Source: Bacillota bacterium
GTDB lineage: Bacteria > Bacillota > Clostridia > Oscillospirales > Ruminococcaceae
Reading direction: 5' to 3'
DNA length: 48,540 bases
Assembly: GCA_023457355.1 (NCBI GenBank)
Contig: JAEWLW010000020.1
Span: 1-48,540, forward strand
Shown here: one piece after another, positions 31,321 to 39,771 of the stretch
Numbering within the stretch: the stretch's first letter is position 1
How the letters are laid out: each line of letters starts with the position of its first letter
Made by a program: the position numbers and the translations under genes
The notes under the pieces: generated by a model
What the model saw: only the letters and a program-made list of their open reading frames with translations
The model's database searches: none
What the model was told of the DNA's origin: nothing

Positions 31321-34300
31321 TCACTCCAATACATCGCGCATACGCATCAGCATTTTAAGGTCGTTTTCCAGGTAGGTTGAAGCCGGCAGATTCGAGTCGT
31401 AATAAAGGCAGCTGCCCTTATCGGGAGAAAGGGGCAGGATAACCGCCTCGCTCAAGCGCGAAAGGGTCAGGTTGCGCGCAAACCGCCCGCGAAAATCACT
31501 TTCCAACGCCTTGATGATGTCCCGGGAATTTTCAATGCAGACCTGTGAGAATTTAAACACCGCCGCGCGCCCGCACTCTTTATAGAATTTGGGGAATGCA
31601 TAGGGCAGCACAAGATTGATGGCCGGCGTCAGGCCGGGCACCGAGGGCTCGTCGCGGCCGACGGTATCCCCGCCGATAAACGGATACATGGTCGATTCCA
31701 CAAACCAGGCCCGCAAGTTGGGCACAAAGTAAACACAGTCGGCCTTCATGCCCTTGGTCCGCATCAAATCGCGGCCCTTGCCGCTCATAATACCGACGAG
31801 CACTCTGTCGATAGCAACCCCCTCGTGCTCCAAGAGCGGAGAAAGCGCATTGATTCGGTTGCCGGAATGCAGCAGGTCATCCACAAGGATGGCCGGGCGG
31901 CAAAACGATTTGATGGTGCGTATCTGGCTCTCAAGCGGGGCGTAGCCCGGAAACGCCTCAATAACGAAGGAATGCAGGTCCTGCGCAAAGACTTTATCGG
32001 TATGAATTGTCTTTGTAACGGTGTTGGGAATGGCGTTGCCGCGCAATATCTTACCGAAGGGAACGCACATCTTCTCGCCCAGCACGCGTGGAACAGCGGG
32101 TTCGGCGGGCACATGGTTCGTCTCCACAATTTTGCGCACCAGACGGTGATAGATGACCTCGGCGTTTAAGGACAGAATCAATGTGCCGGGGTACAGGCCG
32201 GTCAGCGCCTCCTGCATGCGGATATGCGCCTGCCGAATAGCGTCCAAAACGCTGGTACTCGACGAAAAGGGCTCCTTGAGGGTGGTGGCCAGATTCTGAA
32301 TCAGCACAACGGGCGAACGCATATCCACCAGCAGCAGGGGTCTGTCACCGCCAACTTCGGCTATGACAAAGCCCTGGCGGCGCAACAGGTCGATGATGGC
32401 ACTGTCGTGCGCGCGGTCTGTGGGGTAGTAGACCGCGTAGCCGCAGTCCTCCGCCATCGCGCGGGAAAGCGCTTCGGTTATCAGCAGCTGCCCGATATTA
32501 TAGCTGCCGTTACTCTGGTGCACCAGATGCAGGCCGGTCAGCAAAAGGATGCGCCCCGCGGTGTGCTCGCGCACATAATTGGTAAGCCTGGCATCCTGCA
32601 GCGCGTCATATAAATTGATGGCACTGACAATACGCAGGGTCAGATAGCCCAACATGCGCTCGCCGCTTTCGGTACCGCGCAGGATGATAACATCGTCGCG
32701 CATATCAAAGCGCGGTGGACGGTTGTTCGCGGAGGAAACAGCGGCGATAAGCTCGGCGCGCCGCGCGTCGTCCGGATGCTCCGTCATTGAAAAATCAAGG
32801 TGCCCGGCATGATAAAGTCGCTTATACTGCGGCTCACGCAGATACAGGCTGTTTCGGTAGATATAGTCCTGTACGGTTGGATCAATCAAATTCGAGATAT
32901 CGCGCCCGAGGTCGATATTTTCACGGATCCGCGTGGAACTGATATCCTCCAGATAAGTTGGAAGCTGCAATTGCAGTACCTTGCCTTCAATGCATCGCAG
33001 GTCGGCCTCCGTTTCGGGGCCGTCGGCGCTGCTGACGCGGCGAAAGACGATGTGGTTCATCTCTTTCACGCAGCCGGGCACGGCGGCGGCCTTATAGGAC
33101 GAAGCATTCGCCACCACATCGCTGCCCACCGCCAGGTACAACTCCCGCCCGTCAAAAACCTGCCGCAGGCGGTCTAAGTCGCCCGGGTTCGCCAGATTCA
33201 CCGGCAGATCGTGCGGGAAGAGATAGACGTTAAAGGTATCCGCCACCGACATGTTGACAATCTGGCGGCGCACAAACGCCGGCTGGGCCTTTTTGGACCA
33301 CGAAAATTCATCGATGGCCAGGTAGACCTCAAAACCCAGATCGCGGATGCTTTGTACAATGCCTTTGTGCGAAAGCGAAAACGGGTCAAAGGTGCCCGGA
33401 AAAAACGCGACCCGCTCTGGGGGCGCAAAACAGAACGGCCCATCCTCAATTTTATACAGAACCAAAAAGCGGTAGATGTGAGAAAGTGCGGCGGCGGTGT
33501 AAAAAAAGGTCAGCTCCCGCTCCTCGTTTTCGCTGATGAGGCAAAGCAGCTTTTTAGCCACCAGAATAAACAGGGCGGATTTATCCGCGTAGGTCATCAC
33601 GTTGGAGCCGAACAGTTCCTCGCCTAAAATACGCAGCGTCTCCTGCCGCACTGGCTCGCGGTAAGAGGCCAGCCCCTTGAGCAGCAGTCCGGCCAGCCGG
33701 TTGCGCCTTGCCTTGAGCATGGCGGCGTCCTGCTCAAAGCGGGTGCTGTAAACGGCATAGCCCGCCAATATGGCGCCCACTGTATCCAGTGCGGCATTAA
33801 CCGCAATACTGTTGGCGGCGCAGAGCAGGTTTTCCATCTGGTCAATCAGCTCGTCCAGTTCCCGGGGCGGCAGCCAAAGCGCAAAGCGCCCAAGGTATTC
33901 GGGGATGTATTTGGACGGTTCCGACTGCCCCGTCTCCAGCGCTTTTGAAAGCTCGACCGCAATTTCATTGCGGCGCTCCGGCGTCAGCTCCGGCGCCATA
34001 GCCAGCAACGAAGTGCCCGCCATACGGCGCACCACCACGTTTTCGCTCATCTTAATCAGGTTGGAAAAATGGGTGGCAATGTGCAGAATATTGGTATGGT
34101 TACCCTGTTCAATCAAATCGAGCAGATATTCTACACCCACAGCTTTCATAATCCATGGCGTGGCCGTTTTAAGATTATCTAAAAAGATGTTGGATACAGC
34201 CGACTGGCGACTCAGAAAATGATCCTGCGCGGTGGTATCGTATCCCGTTATACGCCCCAGGTGCACCTGTAAAAACAGCAGCGGCGTGCTGCCTTCACAA

Positions 34301-36144
34301 TCGGCGTTTTCCGCGGCGCGGGCAATCTCCTCACGCAGTACGTGCTGTGGCGGCAGAATGTCAAGCAGGTGCCGGAACAGCCGCAGCGCCGCCGCCTTTT
34401 GGCGGGGCTCCCCATTTTTTAGCCACCACATCGCAAAATGCGCCAGCCTTTCCGATTGGGCCGCACCGCAAAAAGCTGCCGGAATATTCACAACGGTATC
34501 CAACAGTGCAAAAGCCGCGTCCGGTTCCACCGCCTGAGGGTTTTCGTAATGGCCAAACAATTCCGCCGCAAAGACGGCGGCGTCGGTATCGGAGCAGGAA
34601 TCCAGCAGCGCGTCTATCGCCAGCTTTGCGGTATAGCGAATTTTGCTGATCTGCTGCGGGGTCAGGCGGGGGTCCGGGTAGATCAGCCGGTTAAAATATT
34701 CGCGCCACAGCTCATAATGGCGGTTATCGCCGGGGGCCGGTTCACATCCCGCGGGCTGCTCCTTGCGGTAGCCCGAGTGAAAACCAGCCAGAATGCGGCC
34801 GATGAGAGAAGCCGACTGCCGACGGATGTCCCCGTCGGGGTACATCAGCAGCTCGTACAGAAAAGAAAGTGTCTGTTCTTTTTGCGCAGTGCTCCAGTAG
34901 GTGAAGTATTCTTCGAAAACCGAAACGTAGGCACGCAGCCGGTCCGGGGATTTTTCGCTGCGGGCAGCTTCCAGAATATTGCCGAACAGCTGGTCGTGGC
35001 CCAGTCGGTGCATCAGCCGGATGTTATGGTCCACCGCGCGGTAGCGCAGCGCCGCCACGGCTTCCTCCATGCTGGTCAGCGCCGCATCCTTGACAGGGGC
35101 GGGTTGCACGCAGGGCAGCTCCAGCGTGGTATCAACGCCAAAGGAGGCCATATACGCCTCAAAATCGTGCAGCTTGGCATAAACAAACTGGTAACGCCGC
35201 CGCTTGGCCGCATCAACATTATCCAGCTTGCGTAAAATAACGTCAAATGAATCAGCCAGGGAAAATATCTCCGAAATCTCCTGCCCCTTTTCGTCGCGGG
35301 ACTGTTTGACCCGAAAATCAGCGTAAACCAGCAGCAGCGACTCAGAGGACAGATTTTCTATTTCAAGATCCCACACCGAATGGTTTGCCGCAATGCGGCC
35401 GGCGTCATGAAGCCCGCGCCGCGCACACCAGATATCGGTGTAATGATAATGCAGATAGGGCACCCGCTCGCCAACCTTGCAGCCGAATTTTCCGATATCA
35501 TGAACGGCGGCTGCCGCCGACAGCAGCGGCAGGTCGACCAATCCGCCCGCGGCCCGAAAGGCCCGGGCGCAGGTCATGGACACATGGTGTACACCGGCAA
35601 TATGCTCCAGCGTGCGAAACGGTGTCGCCTCGTGGCCCAGCCGCAGCAGTTCATAGACAAAGTCTTCCCTGAACCACGCGCAAAACCGGCGGTATTCTTC
35701 TGCACTGTCACTGCCGTTTAGCTCTTCTTGGGTGCAAAAAGCAAAATCATATTGCGACGAGAAAGGCAGCACCGCCCGTTCCTCATCCAGCATCTGCTGC
35801 AAAATACGCAGGTAACACAGCGCGCCGTCGCGCTGCCGGTCATCATACCTTTTTTCGGCTTGAGGGAATTGCAGGGCATTGACGACCTGATAGGCACAGT
35901 TGAGCCATCCCCCGGCGGGTTCGGGGACCATGCAATCCAACAGCGGGCGCACCACATCCAGAACCTCGCTGCAGGTCATGCGCCGCCGGATGGGCAGCAA
36001 AACGGCCACCGCCTGTGCCCAGTCGACACGTTCAAACAAAATGGCGGCCGACCGTGCGGGCATTGCCAGTTTATTCAAAAAGCGTTTGTCAATCAGCGCC
36101 TGAAAAACACGTGCGCCAACCTGCCGGGGAAAATAATCTTCCAT
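31321..36144 (-). CDS. Giant HD / helical-repeat / nucleotidyltransferase / GNAT-like / PRTase-like fusion protein
   Basis: This 1,607-residue cytosolic protein has several domains in order. An HD phosphohydrolase-like domain (about 175-265) carries THEHI-like EHIAGVHH, AAVHDIGKFG and ANHSVWD. A long alpha-helical HEAT-like region spans about 360-900. A NadD/cytidylyltransferase domain (about 908-1100) has FFPGTFDPFSLSH and the ISSTRIREN motif. A GNAT-like segment (about 1145-1275) includes GSYNIGQLLITEALSRA. A PRTase-like domain (about 1335-1560) carries the PRPP loop AILVDDLLHSGNR. The ATG at 36142-36144 has GGAGG five bases upstream. The first histidine of the nucleotidyltransferase HxGH motif is Ser. 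NAD or nucleotide metabolism is suggested by the domain set (inference). Confidence 0.85.
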   Translation of the reverse strand: MEDYFPRQVGARVFQALIDKRFLNKLAMPARSAAILFERVDWAQAVAVLLPIRRRMTCSEVLDVVRPLLDCMVPEPAGGWLNCAYQVVNALQFPQAEKRYDDRQRDGALCYLRILQQMLDEERAVLPFSSQYDFAFCTQEELNGSDSAEEYRRFCAWFREDFVYELLRLGHEATPFRTLEHIAGVHHVSMTCARAFRAAGGLVDLPLLSAAAAVHDIGKFGCKVGERVPYLHYHYTDIWCARRGLHDAGRIAANHSVWDLEIENLSSESLLLVYADFRVKQSRDEKGQEISEIFSLADSFDVILRKLDNVDAAKRRRYQFVYAKLHDFEAYMASFGVDTTLELPCVQPAPVKDAALTSMEEAVAALRYRAVDHNIRLMHRLGHDQLFGNILEAARSEKSPDRLRAYVSVFEEYFTYWSTAQKEQTLSFLYELLMYPDGDIRRQSASLIGRILAGFHSGYRKEQPAGCEPAPGDNRHYELWREYFNRLIYPDPRLTPQQISKIRYTAKLAIDALLDSCSDTDAAVFAAELFGHYENPQAVEPDAAFALLDTVVNIPAAFCGAAQSERLAHFAMWWLKNGEPRQKAAALRLFRHLLDILPPQHVLREEIARAAENADCEGSTPLLFLQVHLGRITGYDTTAQDHFLSRQSAVSNIFLDNLKTATPWIMKAVGVEYLLDLIEQGNHTNILHIATHFSNLIKMSENVVVRRMAGTSLLAMAPELTPERRNEIAVELSKALETGQSEPSKYIPEYLGRFALWLPPRELDELIDQMENLLCAANSIAVNAALDTVGAILAGYAVYSTRFEQDAAMLKARRNRLAGLLLKGLASYREPVRQETLRILGEELFGSNVMTYADKSALFILVAKKLLCLISENEERELTFFYTAAALSHIYRFLVLYKIEDGPFCFAPPERVAFFPGTFDPFSLSHKGIVQSIRDLGFEVYLAIDEFSWSKKAQPAFVRRQIVNMSVADTFNVYLFPHDLPVNLANPGDLDRLRQVFDGRELYLAVGSDVVANASSYKAAAVPGCVKEMNHIVFRRVSSADGPETEADLRCIEGKVLQLQLPTYLEDISSTRIRENIDLGRDISNLIDPTVQDYIYRNSLYLREPQYKRLYHAGHLDFSMTEHPDDARRAELIAAVSSANNRPPRFDMRDDVIILRGTESGERMLGYLTLRIVSAINLYDALQDARLTNYVREHTAGRILLLTGLHLVHQSNGSYNIGQLLITEALSRAMAEDCGYAVYYPTDRAHDSAIIDLLRRQGFVIAEVGGDRPLLLVDMRSPVVLIQNLATTLKEPFSSSTSVLDAIRQAHIRMQEALTGLYPGTLILSLNAEVIYHRLVRKIVETNHVPAEPAVPRVLGEKMCVPFGKILRGNAIPNTVTKTIHTDKVFAQDLHSFVIEAFPGYAPLESQIRTIKSFCRPAILVDDLLHSGNRINALSPLLEHEGVAIDRVLVGIMSGKGRDLMRTKGMKADCVYFVPNLRAWFVESTMYPFIGGDTVGRDEPSVPGLTPAINLVLPYAFPKFYKECGRAAVFKFSQVCIENSRDIIKALESDFRGRFARNLTLSRLSEAVILPLSPDKGSCLYYDSNLPASTYLENDLKMLMRMRDVLE

Positions 36145-36156
36145 GGTATCCTCCAA

Positions 36157-36186
36157 ACTGCCCGCAGGGGCAAGCTGTTAATTATA
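36157..36186 (-). promoter_or_regulatory. Candidate -10 and leader hairpin of the giant gene
   Basis: TATAAT on the minus strand (36181-36186) places a start near 36174, with a small GCCC/GGGC hairpin (36160-36171) before the ribosome site. No good -35 is seen 16-18 bases upstream, so an activator or alternative sigma factor is possible. Confidence 0.4.
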
Positions 36187-36704
36187 AAAGCCAGCGCTGC
36201 CGATCATGCCGGCACGCATTATGATGCCCCAAGCACCGGATGCGCAGCGGCAAAATCGTCTGTTAACGGCACTTGATCTGCCAAGTGGCGCACCGTTGAA
36301 TGCGCTTGCCGCAAACGCTTTTTGGCTGTTATACCATAAGCGCAAAGCGCGCGATGGTATAATTGTCCATCAAAAGGCGGTCGCCAGGCTAAGCGGTGAG
36401 CCGTTGGATATCAACGTGTGTAATAGCGGCCTTGCGGCTATTATACCGCACCTGTAAGTATGAGAAAAGAGAAGTAGATAAAAAAGTTCAACGCAAAGGC
36501 TATTATTTGCGTAAAACGCACAAATTCATCCGTGAAATTGCGCAGGCACCCGGCCGGATTTACGCAGTTATCAGGAACCCCGCCGGCCGATTCCGTTTAA
36601 AACGGTTCTGGCCGGCGGGGTTCCTGATAACATAAGTGCGCTGACAAAACGTAAAACGCAGTAAGTGCGGATCAATTAAAGGGGCGTGTTTAACAGCAAA
36701 AGAA
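36187..36704. other. Gene-poor region between dcd and the giant gene
   Basis: About 520 bases. It carries TTATACCAT/ATGGTATAA arms at 36329-36337 and 36354-36362 with an inner GCGC/GCGC stem, a TAATAGC/GGCTATTA repeat near 36420-36442, and the large palindrome at 36567-36631. A plus-strand frame (36206-36457) lacks a ribosome site and passes through these repeats; I do not count it as a gene. Confidence 0.5.
36567..36631. repeat. 22-bp perfect inverted repeat downstream of dcd
   Basis: Arms 36567-36588 and 36610-36631 are perfectly complementary over 22 G+C-rich bases, and the loop contains a smaller CCGTTT/AAACGG stem. No T-run follows on either side. It could be a strong transcription barrier, an mRNA stabiliser or a dispersed palindromic repeat. 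Confidence 0.7.
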
Positions 36705-37253
36705 TTAACGCCCGATCGCATTGCCATCCTCATCCAGATGAATGCGGGAACCGGTAGCTCCGCGCTGTCCCTGATACTTGCCCCGATATGGATTTTCAGC
36801 GTCGCGGTCGAGCTGCGCAAACACCAGCTGCCCAATTCTCCGCCCCGCTATCAACTCAATGGTACAGCTGCTCGCATTGAACAGCTCAAGCGTGATTTCC
36901 CCCTCAAAGCCGGGGTCGACCCAGCCTGCGTTCTGAATAAACAACCCCAGCCGCCCAATCGAGCTGCGACCTTCCACAAATGCCGTCATATTGTTGGGCA
37001 GAACAAAATATTCCATTGTCGTGGCCAGCACGAAGTGCCCGGGCGGCAGCAGATAACGTTGCGCCCTTTCGGTGCGGTAGCTGTTGGCGCTGTCCATTTT
37101 AACCGGTGCATCGCCGGAGACAATAATGCTGCTGAATGTATTTCCCAAGCGGATATCGACGCTTGCGGGCTGAATCTGCGTCGTTTCCAGCGGCTCGATT
37201 TTGAGCGCACCGCTCGATAACAATAAACGTATACTTTTATCCGATAAGATCAC
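36705..37253 (-). CDS. dcd: dCTP deaminase (possibly bifunctional Dcd-Dut)
   Basis: This protein of 182 residues is of the dUTPase/Dcd fold. It shows IQPASVDIRLGN near the N-terminus, the catalytic EGRSSIGRLGL and AGWVDPGFEGEITLEL, and a C-terminal GKYQGQRGAT phosphate-binding segment. E. coli-type monofunctional Dcd has AH before RIDPGW; here AGW precedes VDPGF, as in bifunctional deaminase/dUTPases, so direct dCTP to dUMP conversion is possible (inference). The start is GTG at 37251-37253 with AGGAGG about seven bases upstream. Confidence 0.93.
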   Translation of the reverse strand: MILSDKSIRLLLSSGALKIEPLETTQIQPASVDIRLGNTFSSIIVSGDAPVKMDSANSYRTERAQRYLLPPGHFVLATTMEYFVLPNNMTAFVEGRSSIGRLGLFIQNAGWVDPGFEGEITLELFNASSCTIELIAGRRIGQLVFAQLDRDAENPYRGKYQGQRGATGSRIHLDEDGNAIGR

Positions 37254-37308
37254 GGGGCTGCCTCCTTGGTTTATCCATCATAAAACTGCGGCCGGATGCT
37301 GCACATGC

Positions 37309-37929
37309 TTAAAACTTCTGCCTGGCCGCCACGGCGCACAGCGCCTTAGAAATTGCGCCCGCCAGCACGCAGCAGGCAATGGCCTCTATCAAACCGTTGA
37401 CCCCCACAAAGGCCAACACAAACGAAAAGACACTCCCCGTGCCCATTCCGGCAACAATCTTTTGTATAAAATCGGTATGGTAAAAAAACAAGACCAGAAA
37501 AGTCATGAAGAACACGGTGTTAAACAATGCCCCCAAAAGGCTGGTGGCGGCAAAGGATAACAGTTTTTTCTTATCCAGCCGTGAAAGCGCCACGAAGACA
37601 ACACCGGTTAAAAAGCCCATCGCAATGCGCGGAACCAGACAGGTTAGGATGGTGCCGACGGGGTTTATTCCCATGAGTGCCGTGCCGAAAGGCTCCAGCC
37701 CAAAGCATTGTATCAGCGATGTAACCCCAAACGCCAGTCCCAGCACGGCGCCTGTTACCGGCCCCATGACAATAGCGCCGATAATCACCGGCACCGGCAG
37801 CAACGTAATGCTAAGCCCCCCGGTCTTAAAGTACCCCAGTGGCGTGAACGCCATAACAAAAATGATTGCCGTCAGCAGTGCCGTACGCACCATTTTGCCC
37901 GCGCCGTTCTTTCTCTTGAGTTTTGACAT
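37309..37929 (-). CDS. ECF transporter S component, PanT-like (pantothenate)
   Basis: This integral membrane protein of 206 residues has six helices. ECF-S features are ALLTAIIFVMAFTPLGYF, the LPVPVIIGAIVMGPVTGAVLGLAFG loop-helix and GINPVGTILTCLVPR. GAGGAGAA precedes the ATG at 37927-37929. It lies 88 bases after coaX on the same strand, and pantothenate kinase linkage is the classic context of PanT, so pantothenate uptake is the likely role. Confidence 0.85.
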   Translation of the reverse strand: MSKLKRKNGAGKMVRTALLTAIIFVMAFTPLGYFKTGGLSITLLPVPVIIGAIVMGPVTGAVLGLAFGVTSLIQCFGLEPFGTALMGINPVGTILTCLVPRIAMGFLTGVVFVALSRLDKKKLLSFAATSLLGALFNTVFFMTFLVLFFYHTDFIQKIVAGMGTGSVFSFVLAFVGVNGLIEAIACCVLAGAISKALCAVAARQKF

Positions 37930-38017
37930 TTTTATTCTCCTCGCTGCCGCTCGCCATGCCTGGGATGCGGCGCATTATTTAGAACCGGCCCGCAGCGTGA
38001 TGTGCCTGTCCGGCTTG

Positions 38018-38782
38018 CTATACATTTTTCTTGTAGATGGCCAGCAGGCCGCTCAGCAGCAGATCGTTATCTATTGTTACCTGATGGCGGCAGTGGGGAA
38101 TGACGGCGTTTGCCAGTCCGCCGCAGGCCACAACGGTTTTAACCTCGCCAAGCACCTCTGAAAAACGGTCGATCATGCCGTCGACCATTGAGGCCGTGCC
38201 CAGAATACTGCCGGACATCATGGCATCCACCGTCTCGGTGCAGATGACCTTCAGTTCACTGCTCAGGCCGATTGCGGGCAGCAGCGCCGCGCTTTTGGCC
38301 AACGCGCCCAGGGAAACCATCACACCGGGGGCGATTGCGCCGCCGATATAGGCTTTGTTGGCGTCCACCACCGTTATCTTGGTCGCCGTGCCAAGGTCGA
38401 CGATAATGGCCGGCAACGGATACTGCGTCATAGCGCCCACCGCCGTGCAGCACAGGTCGGCCGCCAGCGTGCTCGGGTCGTCTATGCGGATATTCAGCCC
38501 GGTCTTGACGCCGGGGCCAACCGCCAAAACCGGAATATCGCCGAGCATCTTGATCGCCTGTTTCATCACCGGCGTCAGGTTTGGTACCACCGAGGAGATG
38601 GCCGCGCCGGTCAGCACGTTGGCGTTGACATCGTGGAGTGCAAAGATATTGGATAAAAGTACGGCGTGCTCCGTATCTGTGCGCAGCGGGTCGGTCTTAA
38701 TCCGGGCGGAAAACACCAGCCTCTCTTGCTTATGAACACCAAAAACAATGTTGGAGTTGCCGATATCAATCGTTAAAATCAT
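38018..38782 (-). CDS. coaX: Type III pantothenate kinase
   Basis: This ASKHA-fold kinase of 254 residues catalyses the first step of CoA synthesis and needs a monovalent cation. It has ILTIDIGNSNIVFGV (phosphate 1), GPGVKTGLNIRIDDP, IIVDLGTATKITVVD (phosphate 2) and the adenosine-side VVACGGLA. GGAGGCG precedes the ATG at 38780-38782; a longer frame upstream lacks a site. It forms an operon with the PanT-like transporter and perhaps dcd. Confidence 0.95.
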   Translation of the reverse strand: MILTIDIGNSNIVFGVHKQERLVFSARIKTDPLRTDTEHAVLLSNIFALHDVNANVLTGAAISSVVPNLTPVMKQAIKMLGDIPVLAVGPGVKTGLNIRIDDPSTLAADLCCTAVGAMTQYPLPAIIVDLGTATKITVVDANKAYIGGAIAPGVMVSLGALAKSAALLPAIGLSSELKVICTETVDAMMSGSILGTASMVDGMIDRFSEVLGEVKTVVACGGLANAVIPHCRHQVTIDNDLLLSGLLAIYKKNV

Positions 38783-38902
38783 AAACACGCCTCCGCAGTG
38801 GTTTTTTATGCATTCCAATAATAAGCCCTGTGCGCCGTTTTTGTCAAGAAACGTCCCCATTCGGGCAAGCACAATAAAAATCCTCGAATTTTATGCCAAA
38901 TC

Positions 38903-38931
38903 TGGCGTAATTACCGGATTTATGCTATAAT
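38903..38931 (+). promoter_or_regulatory. Promoter of parAB
   Basis: TGGCGT (38903-38908), a 17-base spacer and a perfect TATAAT (38926-38931) with an upstream TG, forming an extended -10. It lies 45 bases before parA. Confidence 0.65.
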
Positions 38932-38976
38932 GTTTACTACTTATGAAATCGACATAAACGCAACGGAGGGATGCTA

Positions 38977-39741
38977 ATGGGTCGCGTTATTGCTGTCACC
39001 AACCAAAAGGGCGGCGTGGGCAAAACCACAACCGCAGTCAATCTGGCCGCATCGCTCGGAGACATGGGGAAGAGGGTGCTTTTGGTGGATGCTGATCCGC
39101 AGGGCAATTCTACCAGCGGCTTCGGCGTAAATAAAAAGGATCTGAAAAAGTCGACCTATCATCTTTTGGTTGAGGGCGCGCGCGCAGAAGAGATCAGGCT
39201 GGCCACCCCCTTTAAAAAAGTGGACATCCTGCCCGCGGGCATTGAACTGGCCGCAGCGGAAATCGAGCTTGTCGACCTGCCGGAGCGCGTTTATAAGCTG
39301 CGGTCGGCCATTCTTCCGGTCAAGGAGAGCTACGACTATATTTTGATCGACTGCCCGCCCTCGCTGGGGCTGGTCACGCTCAACGCTTTAACCGCCTCGG
39401 ATACGATCTTAATCCCCATTCAGTGCGAGTATTACGCGCTGGAGGGGCTTTCGCAGCTTATGGCGACGGTGCGTCAGGTCAAGCGGTTGTATAACGCCAG
39501 AATTGACATCGAGGGCGTACTGCTGACCATGTACGACGGGCGGTTGAACCTGACACTGCAGGTGGTGGACGAGGTCAAAAAGTTCTTCCCAAAAAAGGTT
39601 TTCAAAACCGTCATCCCCCGCAACGTCCGTCTTTCGGAAGCGCCGGGCTTCGGCATGCCGGTGCTTTATTACGACCGCATTTCCAAAGGCACCGCCGCCT
39701 ATTGCGAGCTGGCTGAAGAAATGCTCAAAAACCGCTCCTGA
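38977..39741 (+). CDS. parA: Chromosome-partitioning ATPase ParA (Soj)
   Basis: This deviant Walker ATPase of 254 residues has Walker A KGGVGKTT at about 11-18 with the signature Lys, an LLVDADPQGN switch I, and YDYILIDCPPSLG as Walker B. It binds DNA without sequence preference as an ATP dimer and works with ParB in origin segregation. The ATG at 38977 lies six bases after GGAGGG; an ATG six bases earlier would touch that site. parB follows after 30 bases. Confidence 0.95.
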   Translation: MGRVIAVTNQKGGVGKTTTAVNLAASLGDMGKRVLLVDADPQGNSTSGFGVNKKDLKKSTYHLLVEGARAEEIRLATPFKKVDILPAGIELAAAEIELVDLPERVYKLRSAILPVKESYDYILIDCPPSLGLVTLNALTASDTILIPIQCEYYALEGLSQLMATVRQVKRLYNARIDIEGVLLTMYDGRLNLTLQVVDEVKKFFPKKVFKTVIPRNVRLSEAPGFGMPVLYYDRISKGTAAYCELAEEMLKNRS

Positions 39742-39771
39742 TAAGCAACTTAAAATGAGGATGTGAACGCT

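Noticed and set aside
36206..36457. Plus-strand 83-residue frame in the gap before dcd
   Set aside because: No ribosome site or recognisable domain, and it runs through two inverted repeats.
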